This document shows, one piece after another, positions 8,656-16,363 of a DNA stretch of 64,000 nt. This DNA comes from Treponema parvum (GTDB lineage Bacteria > Spirochaetota > Spirochaetia > Treponematales > Treponemataceae). Numbering within the stretch: position 1 is the stretch's first letter; each line of letters opens with the position of its first letter. The DNA lies in the NCBI RefSeq assembly GCF_017893965.1, contig NZ_CP054142.1, positions 1,426,001 through 1,490,000 of the forward strand, read 5' to 3'. The position numbers and the translations under genes were made by a program. The notes beneath the pieces are model-generated. The model was given only the letters and a program-made list of their open reading frames with translations, was not told the DNA's origin and did not search any database.

Positions 8656-9829
8656 GCGCGTAATTTATTCCGGGATTAAAGTAGTCGCCCGTACGGCGTA
8701 AGGCGAGTTTTTTCTTTTCCCAACGGTAAAAACATCCGCCGTCAAAATCGCCAAGCCTTATACCCAAGTCGCCGCCGAAGCGTTTTTTGTATACTGAAGA
8801 ATTAATTCCCTCTCTAAGCCTCAGCCCCATCATCAAAAACTCAAATTCCTGCGTTTTCAGGTCAAGAATTTCCGTATTCCGTGCGGATTTTAATAAGTTT
8901 TCACAGCGAAAAAAATTTGAAACGCCAGCCTCGTTCCAAAAAGAAATATACCGACCGATATCGGCCGTATTTGTCCAGCGCACGCCCTCTTCTGATGAAT
9001 TCCGGCAGGAATACACGGCGCCGCTCGCCCCCGCCCCCACGCCTACGTAATTTTCAAGACGCCAATAAACCTTATTGTGAGCGCTTTCAAATTCCGGCTT
9101 TGAAAAATTTGAAACCTCATACTGCGGGTATCCGTTTTTTTCAAGAAAATTTCTGCCGCATATCCAGCATGAATCCGCGGCGCCGTAATCGTACGGCATA
9201 CGTCCCGAAAGAATTTCTTTACCCAAGGGAGTTTTTTTTTCTACGCTCAGCGCATAAAGGGAAATATGATCGGGACAAAAAGACATCAAAGTCGAAATAT
9301 TTTGTTTAAGCTGCTTTTTGCTTTCCTGCGGAAAACCCGCGATCAGATCCGCAGAAAAACGGCGTTTCCATTTTCTTTGTATGAGGTTCAAGGCGGCAAG
9401 GTTTATATCTTTCGTACAGCGGCGCCCCAAGCCTTTAAGAATTTCATCGTCAAAGGTCTGTATTCCTACTGAAAGCCTGTTCACACCGGCGTCTTCGGCC
9501 GCAAAAAGAAGATCGGGTGAAACATCGTCGGGATTCATCTCAACGGTTATCTCACATCCGGCGGAAAAAGGCGTCGTACGCGAAATTCCTTTTAAAAGCG
9601 ACAAAATCTGCGACGAAGTCATGAGACTAGGAGTTCCGCCGCCTATGTAGACCGTACGCCAACTGTCCACGCCGTATTTTTTTGCATAAAACTCCGCTTC
9701 AAAAATTACAGCTCTTATATACTCGTCGGGAATTTTATTTAAAGCGCATTCTACGCTGAAAAAATCACAATAACCGCATTTTTTTTTACAAAACGGGATA
9801 TGTATGTAAAGCGAAACGGAACCGGACAT
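8603..9829 (-). CDS. hemW: HemW-like radical SAM protein
   Basis: A 408-residue radical SAM enzyme of the HemW (coproporphyrinogen III oxidase-like) family, thought to be a heme chaperone. Residues 8-24 carry IHIPFCKKKCGYCDFF with the CxxxCxxC iron-sulfur motif (Cys14, 18, 21), followed by YIGGGTPSLM, EMNPDD, RLSVGIQTF and the HemW-typical GVGAGASGAV. The HemW C-terminal domain ends with SEGLLFLNSF. No heme biosynthesis gene is nearby. It follows lepB by nine bases and is probably co-transcribed with it. Confidence 0.9.
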   Translation of the reverse strand: MSGSVSLYIHIPFCKKKCGYCDFFSVECALNKIPDEYIRAVIFEAEFYAKKYGVDSWRTVYIGGGTPSLMTSSQILSLLKGISRTTPFSAGCEITVEMNPDDVSPDLLFAAEDAGVNRLSVGIQTFDDEILKGLGRRCTKDINLAALNLIQRKWKRRFSADLIAGFPQESKKQLKQNISTLMSFCPDHISLYALSVEKKTPLGKEILSGRMPYDYGAADSCWICGRNFLEKNGYPQYEVSNFSKPEFESAHNKVYWRLENYVGVGAGASGAVYSCRNSSEEGVRWTNTADIGRYISFWNEAGVSNFFRCENLLKSARNTEILDLKTQEFEFLMMGLRLREGINSSVYKKRFGGDLGIRLGDFDGGCFYRWEKKKLALRRTGDYFNPGINYALSSEGLLFLNSFLESLL

Positions 9830-9838
9830 AAGGGCGGA

Positions 9839-10537
9839 TCAGAATATTCGCATACCGCTCAACGGGAAATATTGAAACAATCCCTTGCCGACGATCGAAC
9901 GGCGGCTTAAACTTTCCCAAAGTCTCGAATCCAAAGAGCAGGTTCTGTTGTCGCCTAAGACAAAGTATTCGTCTTTGTCCAAAAAAACAGGATCAAAGTT
10001 ACCTATGGAGCCCAGAGTTGAATCCCACTCGGAATTTAAAGGATCGATGGAAACCTGATACGGAGTTTTCATATATTCGAATTCCGTAAGAAAATATTGC
10101 TGCCCTGCGGGCTTTATGTAAAGCACATAATCCTTCATGTATATCGTATCGCCGGGAAGCCCGACCGCGCGCCGCAAAAGAGGCGTTTCCGCACCCCTCG
10201 CCTTTGAAAACGGAAAAACCTGCTGACCGGTAAAAAAAGCGGCTACATAATCCAGCGCTCTCAATGCAAACGGTATCTTTACCGCTCTTTTCGGCTGAAC
10301 AAGAATAAGCTCCCCGCGTTTAATTTCATTATATAACCGGCTTATCATTATACACGCGCCTGGAGAAACGGACGGTTCCATAGAGACGGATTTTTGTCTT
10401 ACGGGAAAAACGAAAAAGTTCAATATGAGCGTTATAAAAACGCAAAGGAATACAAAAGATGAGACGCTTACGATAATGCGCAGGTGAAGCTGCCGCTTTA
10501 ATTCATATGAAAGTTCATAAAGATCGTTTTTCTTCAT
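9839..10537 (-). CDS. lepB: Signal peptidase I family protein with Arg at the catalytic Lys position
   Basis: A membrane-bound S26 signal peptidase that would remove signal peptides from exported proteins. One membrane helix lies at residues 20-44, then the nucleophile box SVSMEPS (Ser52), box C/D (RGELILVQ ... RRAVGLPGDTI) and box E (VLGDNRTCSLDSR). In the family the general base is the Lys of a KR-x-x-GLPGD motif. Here the aligned residue is Arg122 (codon CGG at 10172-10174). Length 232 is normal. An unusual ~35-residue segment precedes that motif. The promoter lies just before the ATG and there is no Shine-Dalgarno. It may be a second, altered signal peptidase. Confidence 0.9.
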   Translation of the reverse strand: MKKNDLYELSYELKRQLHLRIIVSVSSFVFLCVFITLILNFFVFPVRQKSVSMEPSVSPGACIMISRLYNEIKRGELILVQPKRAVKIPFALRALDYVAAFFTGQQVFPFSKARGAETPLLRRAVGLPGDTIYMKDYVLYIKPAGQQYFLTEFEYMKTPYQVSIDPLNSEWDSTLGSIGNFDPVFLDKDEYFVLGDNRTCSLDSRLWESLSRRSIVGKGLFQYFPLSGMRIF

Positions 10538-10543
10538 AAAATC

Positions 10544-10572
10544 AGAATATCACAATGCAAATACTGAAGCAA
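10544..10572 (-). promoter_or_regulatory. Candidate promoter of lepB-hemW
   Basis: Minus strand TTGCTT (10567-10572), 17-base spacer, TATTCT (10544-10549), then six bases to the lepB ATG. The -35 is weak (3 of 6) and the -10 moderate (4 of 6), but the spacing and the lack of a Shine-Dalgarno match the other close-set promoters in this window. Confidence 0.35.
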
Positions 10573-10579
10573 TCACAAG

Positions 10580-10608
10580 TTGAAAACAGATCGGCTATAA
10601 CGTATATT
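10580..10608 (+). promoter_or_regulatory. Candidate promoter of smpB
   Basis: TTGAAA (10580-10585), 17-base spacer, TATATT (10603-10608): five of six matches in each box. The smpB ATG at 10616 is seven bases after the -10, exactly where transcription should start, and no Shine-Dalgarno precedes it. This is the clearest leaderless candidate of the window. Confidence 0.6.
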
Positions 10609-10615
10609 ATATGTG

Positions 10616-11077
10616 ATGAGCGAAGAACGAAAACTTATAGCTGTAAATAAAAAAGCCCGATTTAACTACAGTATTGAAGAATCAATTGAATGCGGTATAG
10701 TTTTGGAAGGAACCGAAGTAAAGTCCGTAAAAGCGGGAAATATTTCATTTCCCGACGCTTTTGCCGAAATTATAAACATGGAAGTTTGGGTAAAAGGTTT
10801 GCATATTTCAGAATATTCGTTTTCATCCGTGTTCAACCATAACCCGGACAGACCGAAAAAACTCCTTTTGCACAGGGAAGAGATAAAGCGACTGCTCCGC
10901 AAAACGGACGAAAAAGGATATACTCTCGTTCCTCTGGATTTTTATCTTAAAAAAGGACGAGTAAAGATAACGCTCGGTCTTTGCAAGGGCAAAAAACTGT
11001 TTGACAAAAGGGCTGATATAAAAGCGCGCGATGTCAAGCGCGACTTGCAAAGGGAATTAAGGCAAAATCAGAGATGA
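10616..11077 (+). CDS. smpB: SmpB, tmRNA-binding protein
   Basis: SmpB binds tmRNA and brings it to stalled ribosomes for trans-translation. The family features are present: KKARFNYSIEESIECGIVL, GTEVKSVKAGNISFPDAFA, the central HNPDRPKKLLLHREEI and the basic tail KRADIKARDVKRDLQREL. Length 153 is typical. ATG at 10616 is chosen over a GTG one codon earlier because the promoter places the transcript start at or next to it. The tmRNA gene was not seen in the window. The stop overlaps the next gene as ATGA. Confidence 0.96.
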   Translation: MSEERKLIAVNKKARFNYSIEESIECGIVLEGTEVKSVKAGNISFPDAFAEIINMEVWVKGLHISEYSFSSVFNHNPDRPKKLLLHREEIKRLLRKTDEKGYTLVPLDFYLKKGRVKITLGLCKGKKLFDKRADIKARDVKRDLQRELRQNQR

Positions 11078-11994
11078 AGCGTTTTTTTAGTTTTTTTGTT
11101 TTATGCTTTTCTCTTTTATGCGTAAACTTCGTAAACGCGCAGGCGGAATTCCAACAGCTAAACGTCGATTTTTACGGAGTGTATTCGTCTTCGGGCGATA
11201 AAAACATGATAGACATGACGCGGAATTTATATTTTGCTCAGCTAAAAGAGATGAATTTCGTCACCGTCAAAGACAAAAGCGCGGACGCATTTTTTACCAC
11301 GGAGGGAAGCGAGGCCTTTATCGTTTTAAAAGAACCGTCGGCGACAAGCACGGATTCCGTTATTTTTTTTGTAGAGATAGAAACGTCGGGGAACGGCAAC
11401 TGGAAAAGCATACTGCACGCGCAATCGCAAGATTCGTCCAGAAAGTCCGTGTTAAAAAAAGAATACACATCGTACTACAAAATACTCACCGAAGCGAAAA
11501 GCGCAATAGAAGAAACGCTCCGCGACTACATGGATCACATGGATCACACAGAACAGCCGTCCGATTTTCCGGAACAACAGCAATCCAAGCCGCAAAAATC
11601 GGCCGCCGCGCTTCAGGCGACTACGGAATCCATTGCAGGAACGTGGCAGGGAGAAAATTTCATAGATAAAATCGTCATATTGCGCGGCGGCCGCGGCTTT
11701 ATAATTTACAAAAACGGCGCCACTATGAATATACTGGTTTCCGTACAGGAAAATGCCGACGGATCTTCGGTAGTGAGCATCACTCAGGCAGGAAAATCAA
11801 ACGCCTCGTTTTTTCCCGAGCTTCCGAGAAAAACCGCCCTTGAAAACGCTCCTACGGCGGCGCCTCTCGAATGGCTGCTTACTCTTACGGACTTAAACAC
11901 CATGCAGGGAAGCAAAAAGACTCTTGTCGAAGATAAAAACGCGCCGACAGGGGCCGCACAGGGAACGGCGGAAGTTACGTGGACAAGAAAATAA
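11074..11994 (+). CDS. Secreted/periplasmic protein of unknown function
   Basis: A 306-residue protein with a cleavable signal peptide (residues 1-22, ending FVNAQA). No family was recognised. The first half (25-150) alternates hydrophobic and polar residues like beta-strands. Residues 155-180 are a Gln/Pro/Ser/Ala-rich linker, and the C-terminal part from about 185 begins IAGTWQGENFIDKIVILRGGRGFIIYKNG, a pattern seen in small lipocalin-like or barrel domains that measure ligand or stress. Its start overlaps smpB, so it depends on the same promoter. The C-terminus ends VTWTRK. Function is unknown. Confidence 0.75.
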   Translation: MKRFFSFFVLCFSLLCVNFVNAQAEFQQLNVDFYGVYSSSGDKNMIDMTRNLYFAQLKEMNFVTVKDKSADAFFTTEGSEAFIVLKEPSATSTDSVIFFVEIETSGNGNWKSILHAQSQDSSRKSVLKKEYTSYYKILTEAKSAIEETLRDYMDHMDHTEQPSDFPEQQQSKPQKSAAALQATTESIAGTWQGENFIDKIVILRGGRGFIIYKNGATMNILVSVQENADGSSVVSITQAGKSNASFFPELPRKTALENAPTAAPLEWLLTLTDLNTMQGSKKTLVEDKNAPTGAAQGTAEVTWTRK

Positions 11995-12087
11995 TCAAGA
12001 ACCTTTCCGCAGATGCAAAGTGAAGCTTCAAGCGGCGTCGGGTATTGAATTCTGTGATCGCGTCATTACATACCGTCCGGCACGGCG
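11995..12087. other. Short convergent intergenic region
   Basis: Ninety-three bases between two genes that converge. No clear terminator hairpin with a T-run was found on either strand. Confidence 0.4.
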
Positions 12088-12669
12088 CTAAAGCTCTACC
12101 TTAACTTCGCCCTGCCTTACGATCTTTATGTGCGGCTGAACCAAACTCACTATAGTCGACGGAATAGAATCTTCGGTATCGCCCGCATCGACAATCAAAT
12201 CGCAATATTTTTCAAATTCTTCACATATCTCACTTATCTTATGCAGCACGGGGCGGCCGCTTCTGTTTACGCTTGTCGAATATATCGGAAAACCGCAAGA
12301 CTCTATGACCTTACGAAGCCATGCGTCTCCGGGACAGCGGAAAGCGGTAGTTTTATCGGAATTTTTGTTTTTTACGATCAAGGTCAGCGCGCCGGGCCAT
12401 TTTTCCAAAAGTTTTAAAGGAATCTCGGTATCCGTGTACTTGTATATGTCTTGGGGACGAGCGATAAGCTCTATCATCGGCTTAGCTTCGCCGCGGCCCT
12501 TTATACGGCGGATAAGATCGGCTGTTTTAAACGCGGTTCCATCTCCATGTCCGTCCGCAATCCCTGAAAAACCGTAAACAGTGTCCGTAGGCAATATCAC
12601 TATTTTTCCTTTACGTAACAGAGAAGATGCCTTTAACGCAGAATCCTCATCAGACTTGCGGCAGATCAT
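12088..12669 (-). CDS. Sua5/YrdC-type L-threonylcarbamoyladenylate synthase
   Basis: This enzyme activates threonine, bicarbonate and ATP to threonylcarbamoyl-AMP, the first step of the t6A37 tRNA modification. Visible family motifs are LRKGKIVILPTDTVYGFSG near the N-terminus, IKGRGEAKPMIELIA, KWPGALTLIVKNK, RCPGDAWLRKVIESCGFPIYSTSVNRSG and STIVSL near the C-terminus. At 193 residues it is the short TsaC/YrdC form without the Sua5 C-terminal domain. Its start overlaps the 3' end of the FtsB-like gene by 20 bases, so the two are co-transcribed. Confidence 0.93.
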   Translation of the reverse strand: MICRKSDEDSALKASSLLRKGKIVILPTDTVYGFSGIADGHGDGTAFKTADLIRRIKGRGEAKPMIELIARPQDIYKYTDTEIPLKLLEKWPGALTLIVKNKNSDKTTAFRCPGDAWLRKVIESCGFPIYSTSVNRSGRPVLHKISEICEEFEKYCDLIVDAGDTEDSIPSTIVSLVQPHIKIVRQGEVKVEL

Positions 12670-13147
12670 ATATGGGAATTCCCCTTATTTTTTTACCGTT
12701 GTTTCCGTGTCTTGTATCGAGCTTACGGCTGTAATCGGTTAAAAACAGAATGCTCAAAGCGATAAAAAACACCGTCAGAGCGAACGCTTTACATACCCAT
12801 TCCGAAATATAAAGAACCGGCTGCCTTTTTAAAACGGTTCCCGTATTATACAATGTTACGGGAGCGGCGTGAAGTCCCGTTATTTTTACAAGTTTTTCAT
12901 TTTCACCCACATAGCCAAGTTTTTTTGCATAAGCGGCGATCACATCGGGATCCTTTTGAAGGGCGGTATATTCGAGCGTCAATTCGTCGTTTATTTTTTG
13001 AATTCCTGCAGTGTGAAGGCTTAAAAGGCGTTTTTGTTCGTTTAACTGTTTTTCAGACCACAGCCCGTTTTGTCCAACGGTGAGAGAAAGAACTACATAG
13101 GAGAGAACTCCGAAAAAAGCGGCGATCAAAAAAGAAAAACATTTCAT
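12650..13147 (-). CDS. FtsB/DivIC-like septum formation protein with a second membrane helix
   Basis: A 165-residue protein. Residues 5-25 form a membrane helix, residues 30-70 a coiled coil, and DPDVIAAYAKKLGYVGENEKLVKI matches the end of the FtsB/DivIC domain, which bridges FtsL and FtsQ in the division complex. Unlike ordinary FtsB (~100 residues, one helix) it has a second helix at about 118-140 and a basic cytoplasmic tail. That topology would put the coiled coil between two membrane anchors. No Shine-Dalgarno was found. It is co-transcribed with the Sua5/YrdC gene. Confidence 0.75.
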   Translation of the reverse strand: MKCFSFLIAAFFGVLSYVVLSLTVGQNGLWSEKQLNEQKRLLSLHTAGIQKINDELTLEYTALQKDPDVIAAYAKKLGYVGENEKLVKITGLHAAPVTLYNTGTVLKRQPVLYISEWVCKAFALTVFFIALSILFLTDYSRKLDTRHGNNGKKIRGIPIYDLPQV

Positions 13148-13343
13148 TATATGTATTCATATCGACACAAATTCTATTTTTCTGGATTATTATTTTAAAG
13201 TTATGTGCTATATTATATGGTATACTGTGATAAAATATTTCAGTTTTGATTAAAATGTACCGATATTCATAAGGTAACGGCATTTGAGTAGATCGTAAAA
13301 TCAGCTGCAAGATACGCTCTCTCATATGTTTACGCAAAATCTA
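13148..13343. other. AT-rich divergent intergenic region
   Basis: About 200 bases without a gene. It holds several TATA-like AT-rich stretches (for example TATACT near 13219) that could serve the minus-strand FtsB-like gene, but no pair of boxes stood out for that strand. Confidence 0.4.
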
Positions 13344-13372
13344 TTGCCTTGCGGTAACAAGGAAAGTATAAA
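13344..13372 (+). promoter_or_regulatory. Candidate promoter of the acidic protein-Maf operon
   Basis: TTGCCT (13344-13349), 17-base spacer, TATAAA (13367-13372). The ATG at 13384 is 11 bases later, and an AGAGGGG Shine-Dalgarno partly overlaps the expected start of transcription, leaving a very short leader. Confidence 0.4.
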
Positions 13373-13383
13373 GAGGGGATTGC

Positions 13384-15483
13384 ATGATAGATTCCGATAA
13401 CAAAAATGCTCTTGACAACTACGGAGTATGGGTAAAAAAGAGCCCAAAAGACATTCCATCGGAAGACAGTACGTCGGACATGACGGCGGAAGATTCTTTT
13501 GACATAACCGCAGACTTGCCGGACTTTTCCTCGATTGACGACAAAGCCGATAATTCCGCTTCAAAAGACAACTTTGCCGCAGGAGAAACTTCTCTCACAA
13601 GCGAAGAACTGCTCAACATAACGGACAATATAACAGAAACGGATTCTATTGAAAGCGGTAAACCCCTAGACGACGCAAACAAAGACGCCGATGCCGATGA
13701 TATTTTCGATCAGTCTTTAGAGGACACTAAAGATATTTCAGACGGCGATCCATTCGATATTTCATTTGACGATGAGGGCGCTCAAGAAGATAAACAAAAA
13801 GGCGAAACTCAGAACGAATACGAATTACCCGACATAGACGACATGATTCAGGAAAATTCCGCCGCAAATCCTCTTCCCACCTTTGACGACATAGAGCTGA
13901 CAGACGAAGTAAAAGAAGAAGCAAAGAACGAACCGTCGGCCGACGAGGATTTCTTTGCAGATATGGATTTCGACGAAAAAGACGACAATGCGTCCGACAA
14001 ACCCGAAACGATCGATATAGACGAAAACATAGCCGAAAATGCCGATACGACGGATGAAATTTCATGGGGAAATGACATACTGGAATCAGATGAAGATACG
14101 GTTTCTACGATTAGCACAGATTCGGCTGAAAATCCTGAAATTCACGGTGAGGCAAAAAACGAATCCGAAAAACCGGATGAAGAAGGCGAAGATATTTCGG
14201 CGGAACGGAATACCTTCGTTCCCGACATATTCGATGAAGAGACGGCATCTTTTACCGACGAAGTGCTTGACCAGGATGTAAAAGAAGATCAGTCTTACGC
14301 TGCCCCGCTGTCCGATGATCCAAAATTTTCGGTCGACGCAAAAGATGAAATAATAAACCGCAGCAACGCGATACTCGAACAGATTCAAAAAGAACTTTTA
14401 TCGCTTCAAAATGAAATTTCCTCGCTTAAAAGCGATTTTGCCGAATTTAAAAGCGGCAATGTAAAAACTGAAAACGCATCCGCTCCGGACGATAAAAAAG
14501 GCGGATTTTTCAGCGACATCGACGAAGACGAAACCATATCGCTGTCGGGGGACGAACTTAAAAACATAATGAACAACGCCGATTTTACGGAAGAACAGAA
14601 TGCGGCGCAGACTCCGAATGAAGACGTTGCGGCCTTTGACGCTGTTCCCGCAACGGAAAGTGCGGACGATATTGCCCCGATTCCCGTTCCCATGGACGAC
14701 GATAGTTCAGTAGATTTCGACGGCGAACATTTGGAAGAGCCTTCCACAGAAGACTTAAAACCTGGCGAAGGCGAAGAAGACTCGGAAATTATCCCTGAAG
14801 AGATGTCCGTGCCCAAAATAGAAGACGTATTGGTCGAGTCTTCGTCCGTAGATCTTATCGATTCGGCGGGCTCGTCGGACTCAGACGCGGAAATTGACGA
14901 TACGGTGGAAGATTCATCCGCGGAACTTGATAGCGCGGAGGATTTATCTGCCGCGGAACTCGACGAGAGTGCGGAAGATCTATCTGCGACACTCGACGAT
15001 AATGGAGAACCTTCGTCCATGACGGCGCTTGATAACACCGATAATTCCGAGCCGCCTCAAGCTGAAAAAGACGAGGCTTCGGAGGAACTGCCGCCGATGG
15101 AAGATTTTTTTGAAGACGTACAGACTGCTCAGGAAAGCGGCGGACAAGAGGATGCGGATTTAAATACTTTGGACGAATTATATCCTAAAGATCCTCCTAT
15201 CGCAGACGCGCTCACGGAAGATACTTTAAATTATCTTAATAAAGATTCCGAACAGGAAATCGAAACCCTTGAAGAGGCTGCAAAACAGATTCCGTTTTCA
15301 AACGACGCGGATGCAGAATCTTCTACGGGGATGCCCAAAGACCTTACAAAAGACATTAAGGCCGTTCTTTCATACATGGATCAGCTTTTGGAAAACCTTC
15401 CGGACGAAAAAATTTCGGAATTCGCGCGGTCGGAACAATTCGTCACTTATAAAAAGCTGTTTACAGAGCTCGGATTAGCCTAA
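13384..15483 (+). CDS. Very acidic, largely disordered protein of unknown function
   Basis: A 699-residue protein made mostly of Asp, Glu, Ser and Ala, with no signal peptide or membrane helix. Most of it (about 20-310 and 375-640) is low complexity with short repeated patterns such as SAEDLSA and AELDESAEDLSATL near residues 518-540. A short coiled coil lies around 320-355 (ILEQIQKELLSLQNEISSLK). The last ~45 residues are ordinary and probably folded (KDIKAVLSYMDQLLENLP ... FARSEQFVTYKKLF). It is the first of five close-set genes that include two Maf glycosyltransferases. A scaffold or assembly role is possible but not shown. Confidence 0.8.
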   Translation: MIDSDNKNALDNYGVWVKKSPKDIPSEDSTSDMTAEDSFDITADLPDFSSIDDKADNSASKDNFAAGETSLTSEELLNITDNITETDSIESGKPLDDANKDADADDIFDQSLEDTKDISDGDPFDISFDDEGAQEDKQKGETQNEYELPDIDDMIQENSAANPLPTFDDIELTDEVKEEAKNEPSADEDFFADMDFDEKDDNASDKPETIDIDENIAENADTTDEISWGNDILESDEDTVSTISTDSAENPEIHGEAKNESEKPDEEGEDISAERNTFVPDIFDEETASFTDEVLDQDVKEDQSYAAPLSDDPKFSVDAKDEIINRSNAILEQIQKELLSLQNEISSLKSDFAEFKSGNVKTENASAPDDKKGGFFSDIDEDETISLSGDELKNIMNNADFTEEQNAAQTPNEDVAAFDAVPATESADDIAPIPVPMDDDSSVDFDGEHLEEPSTEDLKPGEGEEDSEIIPEEMSVPKIEDVLVESSSVDLIDSAGSSDSDAEIDDTVEDSSAELDSAEDLSAAELDESAEDLSATLDDNGEPSSMTALDNTDNSEPPQAEKDEASEELPPMEDFFEDVQTAQESGGQEDADLNTLDELYPKDPPIADALTEDTLNYLNKDSEQEIETLEEAAKQIPFSNDADAESSTGMPKDLTKDIKAVLSYMDQLLENLPDEKISEFARSEQFVTYKKLFTELGLA

Positions 15484-16347
15484 ATGGGATTGTTAAAGGA
15501 AGCGCTGCTTTCTTTTCGGACGGCAGAGACAGGACAAAGCGACGGGCTGCTTTCCAAGATTGAAAAATCCGCTTCTCCTTCCGATTTTTATCGATGGGCG
15601 AAGCAAAATAATTTTGAGCATGCGGCGATTTTTAAACCTCATGAAAAAAAATACGTGATGACGGACGCCGCAGGAATCGACGCGAAGACTGTCTGTTCGT
15701 CGGTTTCAAGCCGCGATTTTTTTTACGGAACTTTTTTGCAAAAAGACGGCTGGCAGTCCGTCATTACAGGAACAAAGCCGGCCGAACCGTTTTATCAGCT
15801 TCTTTCGGAGGATTATAAAGAATCCGTAAAGCGCATAGATTTTTTGAAACTTAAAAACGACGACGAGTCTCCCGTGATCATGATCTTTTCTTTCGATTCA
15901 AAAGAAACCGTCCTGCCTTTTCCCGTTTCCATTAACACGGAAGACGGCGATGTCGGGCCGACGGCCGCGTCGCCGGTAAATACTCCTTCAAAACCCGCTC
16001 ATCTTTTCCTTATTTCTTTAAAAGCGGCTATAAAAGAAAGCCTTGCCGCCCCCGGCCTTTACGATGACGATGTAAACACAATACTTGAAAAAACCGTATA
16101 TAAGGAGCTTTTCCAGATACTAAGGGATTCGTTTTCAAGCGACCACATGTGTTTTAAAGGACAAAACGATGAAATAAAGGCTGCGATGTTTTTTGACGAG
16201 GAGCCTGATCCATTGCTTTTGCAAACGCACATTTCAAAGGCTTTTAAAGTCATACTAGGTGAAAAAGCGGCGTCCAAAGTTCTTTTGCTTTCCGTAGGAA
16301 TCTCTAAAAACCCGGCAGAAACTCACAATTTTTTACTCACAGGCTGA
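15484..16347 (+). CDS. Conserved hypothetical protein in the Maf operon
   Basis: A 287-residue cytoplasmic protein starting right after the preceding stop (TAA-ATG). No family was recognised. It has no signal peptide or membrane segment. The N-terminus (MGLLKEALLSFRTAE) looks helical. A segment near residues 55-115 alternates like a GAF/PAS-type sensor (AAIFKPHEKKYVMTDAAGID) but this is only an impression. A Pro/Thr-rich linker around 160-175 separates a C-terminal helical part. The position between the acidic protein and the two Maf genes suggests a shared task. Confidence 0.7.
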   Translation: MGLLKEALLSFRTAETGQSDGLLSKIEKSASPSDFYRWAKQNNFEHAAIFKPHEKKYVMTDAAGIDAKTVCSSVSSRDFFYGTFLQKDGWQSVITGTKPAEPFYQLLSEDYKESVKRIDFLKLKNDDESPVIMIFSFDSKETVLPFPVSINTEDGDVGPTAASPVNTPSKPAHLFLISLKAAIKESLAAPGLYDDDVNTILEKTVYKELFQILRDSFSSDHMCFKGQNDEIKAAMFFDEEPDPLLLQTHISKAFKVILGEKAASKVLLLSVGISKNPAETHNFLLTG

Positions 16348-16363
16348 AAAGAGGAAGCTCTTT

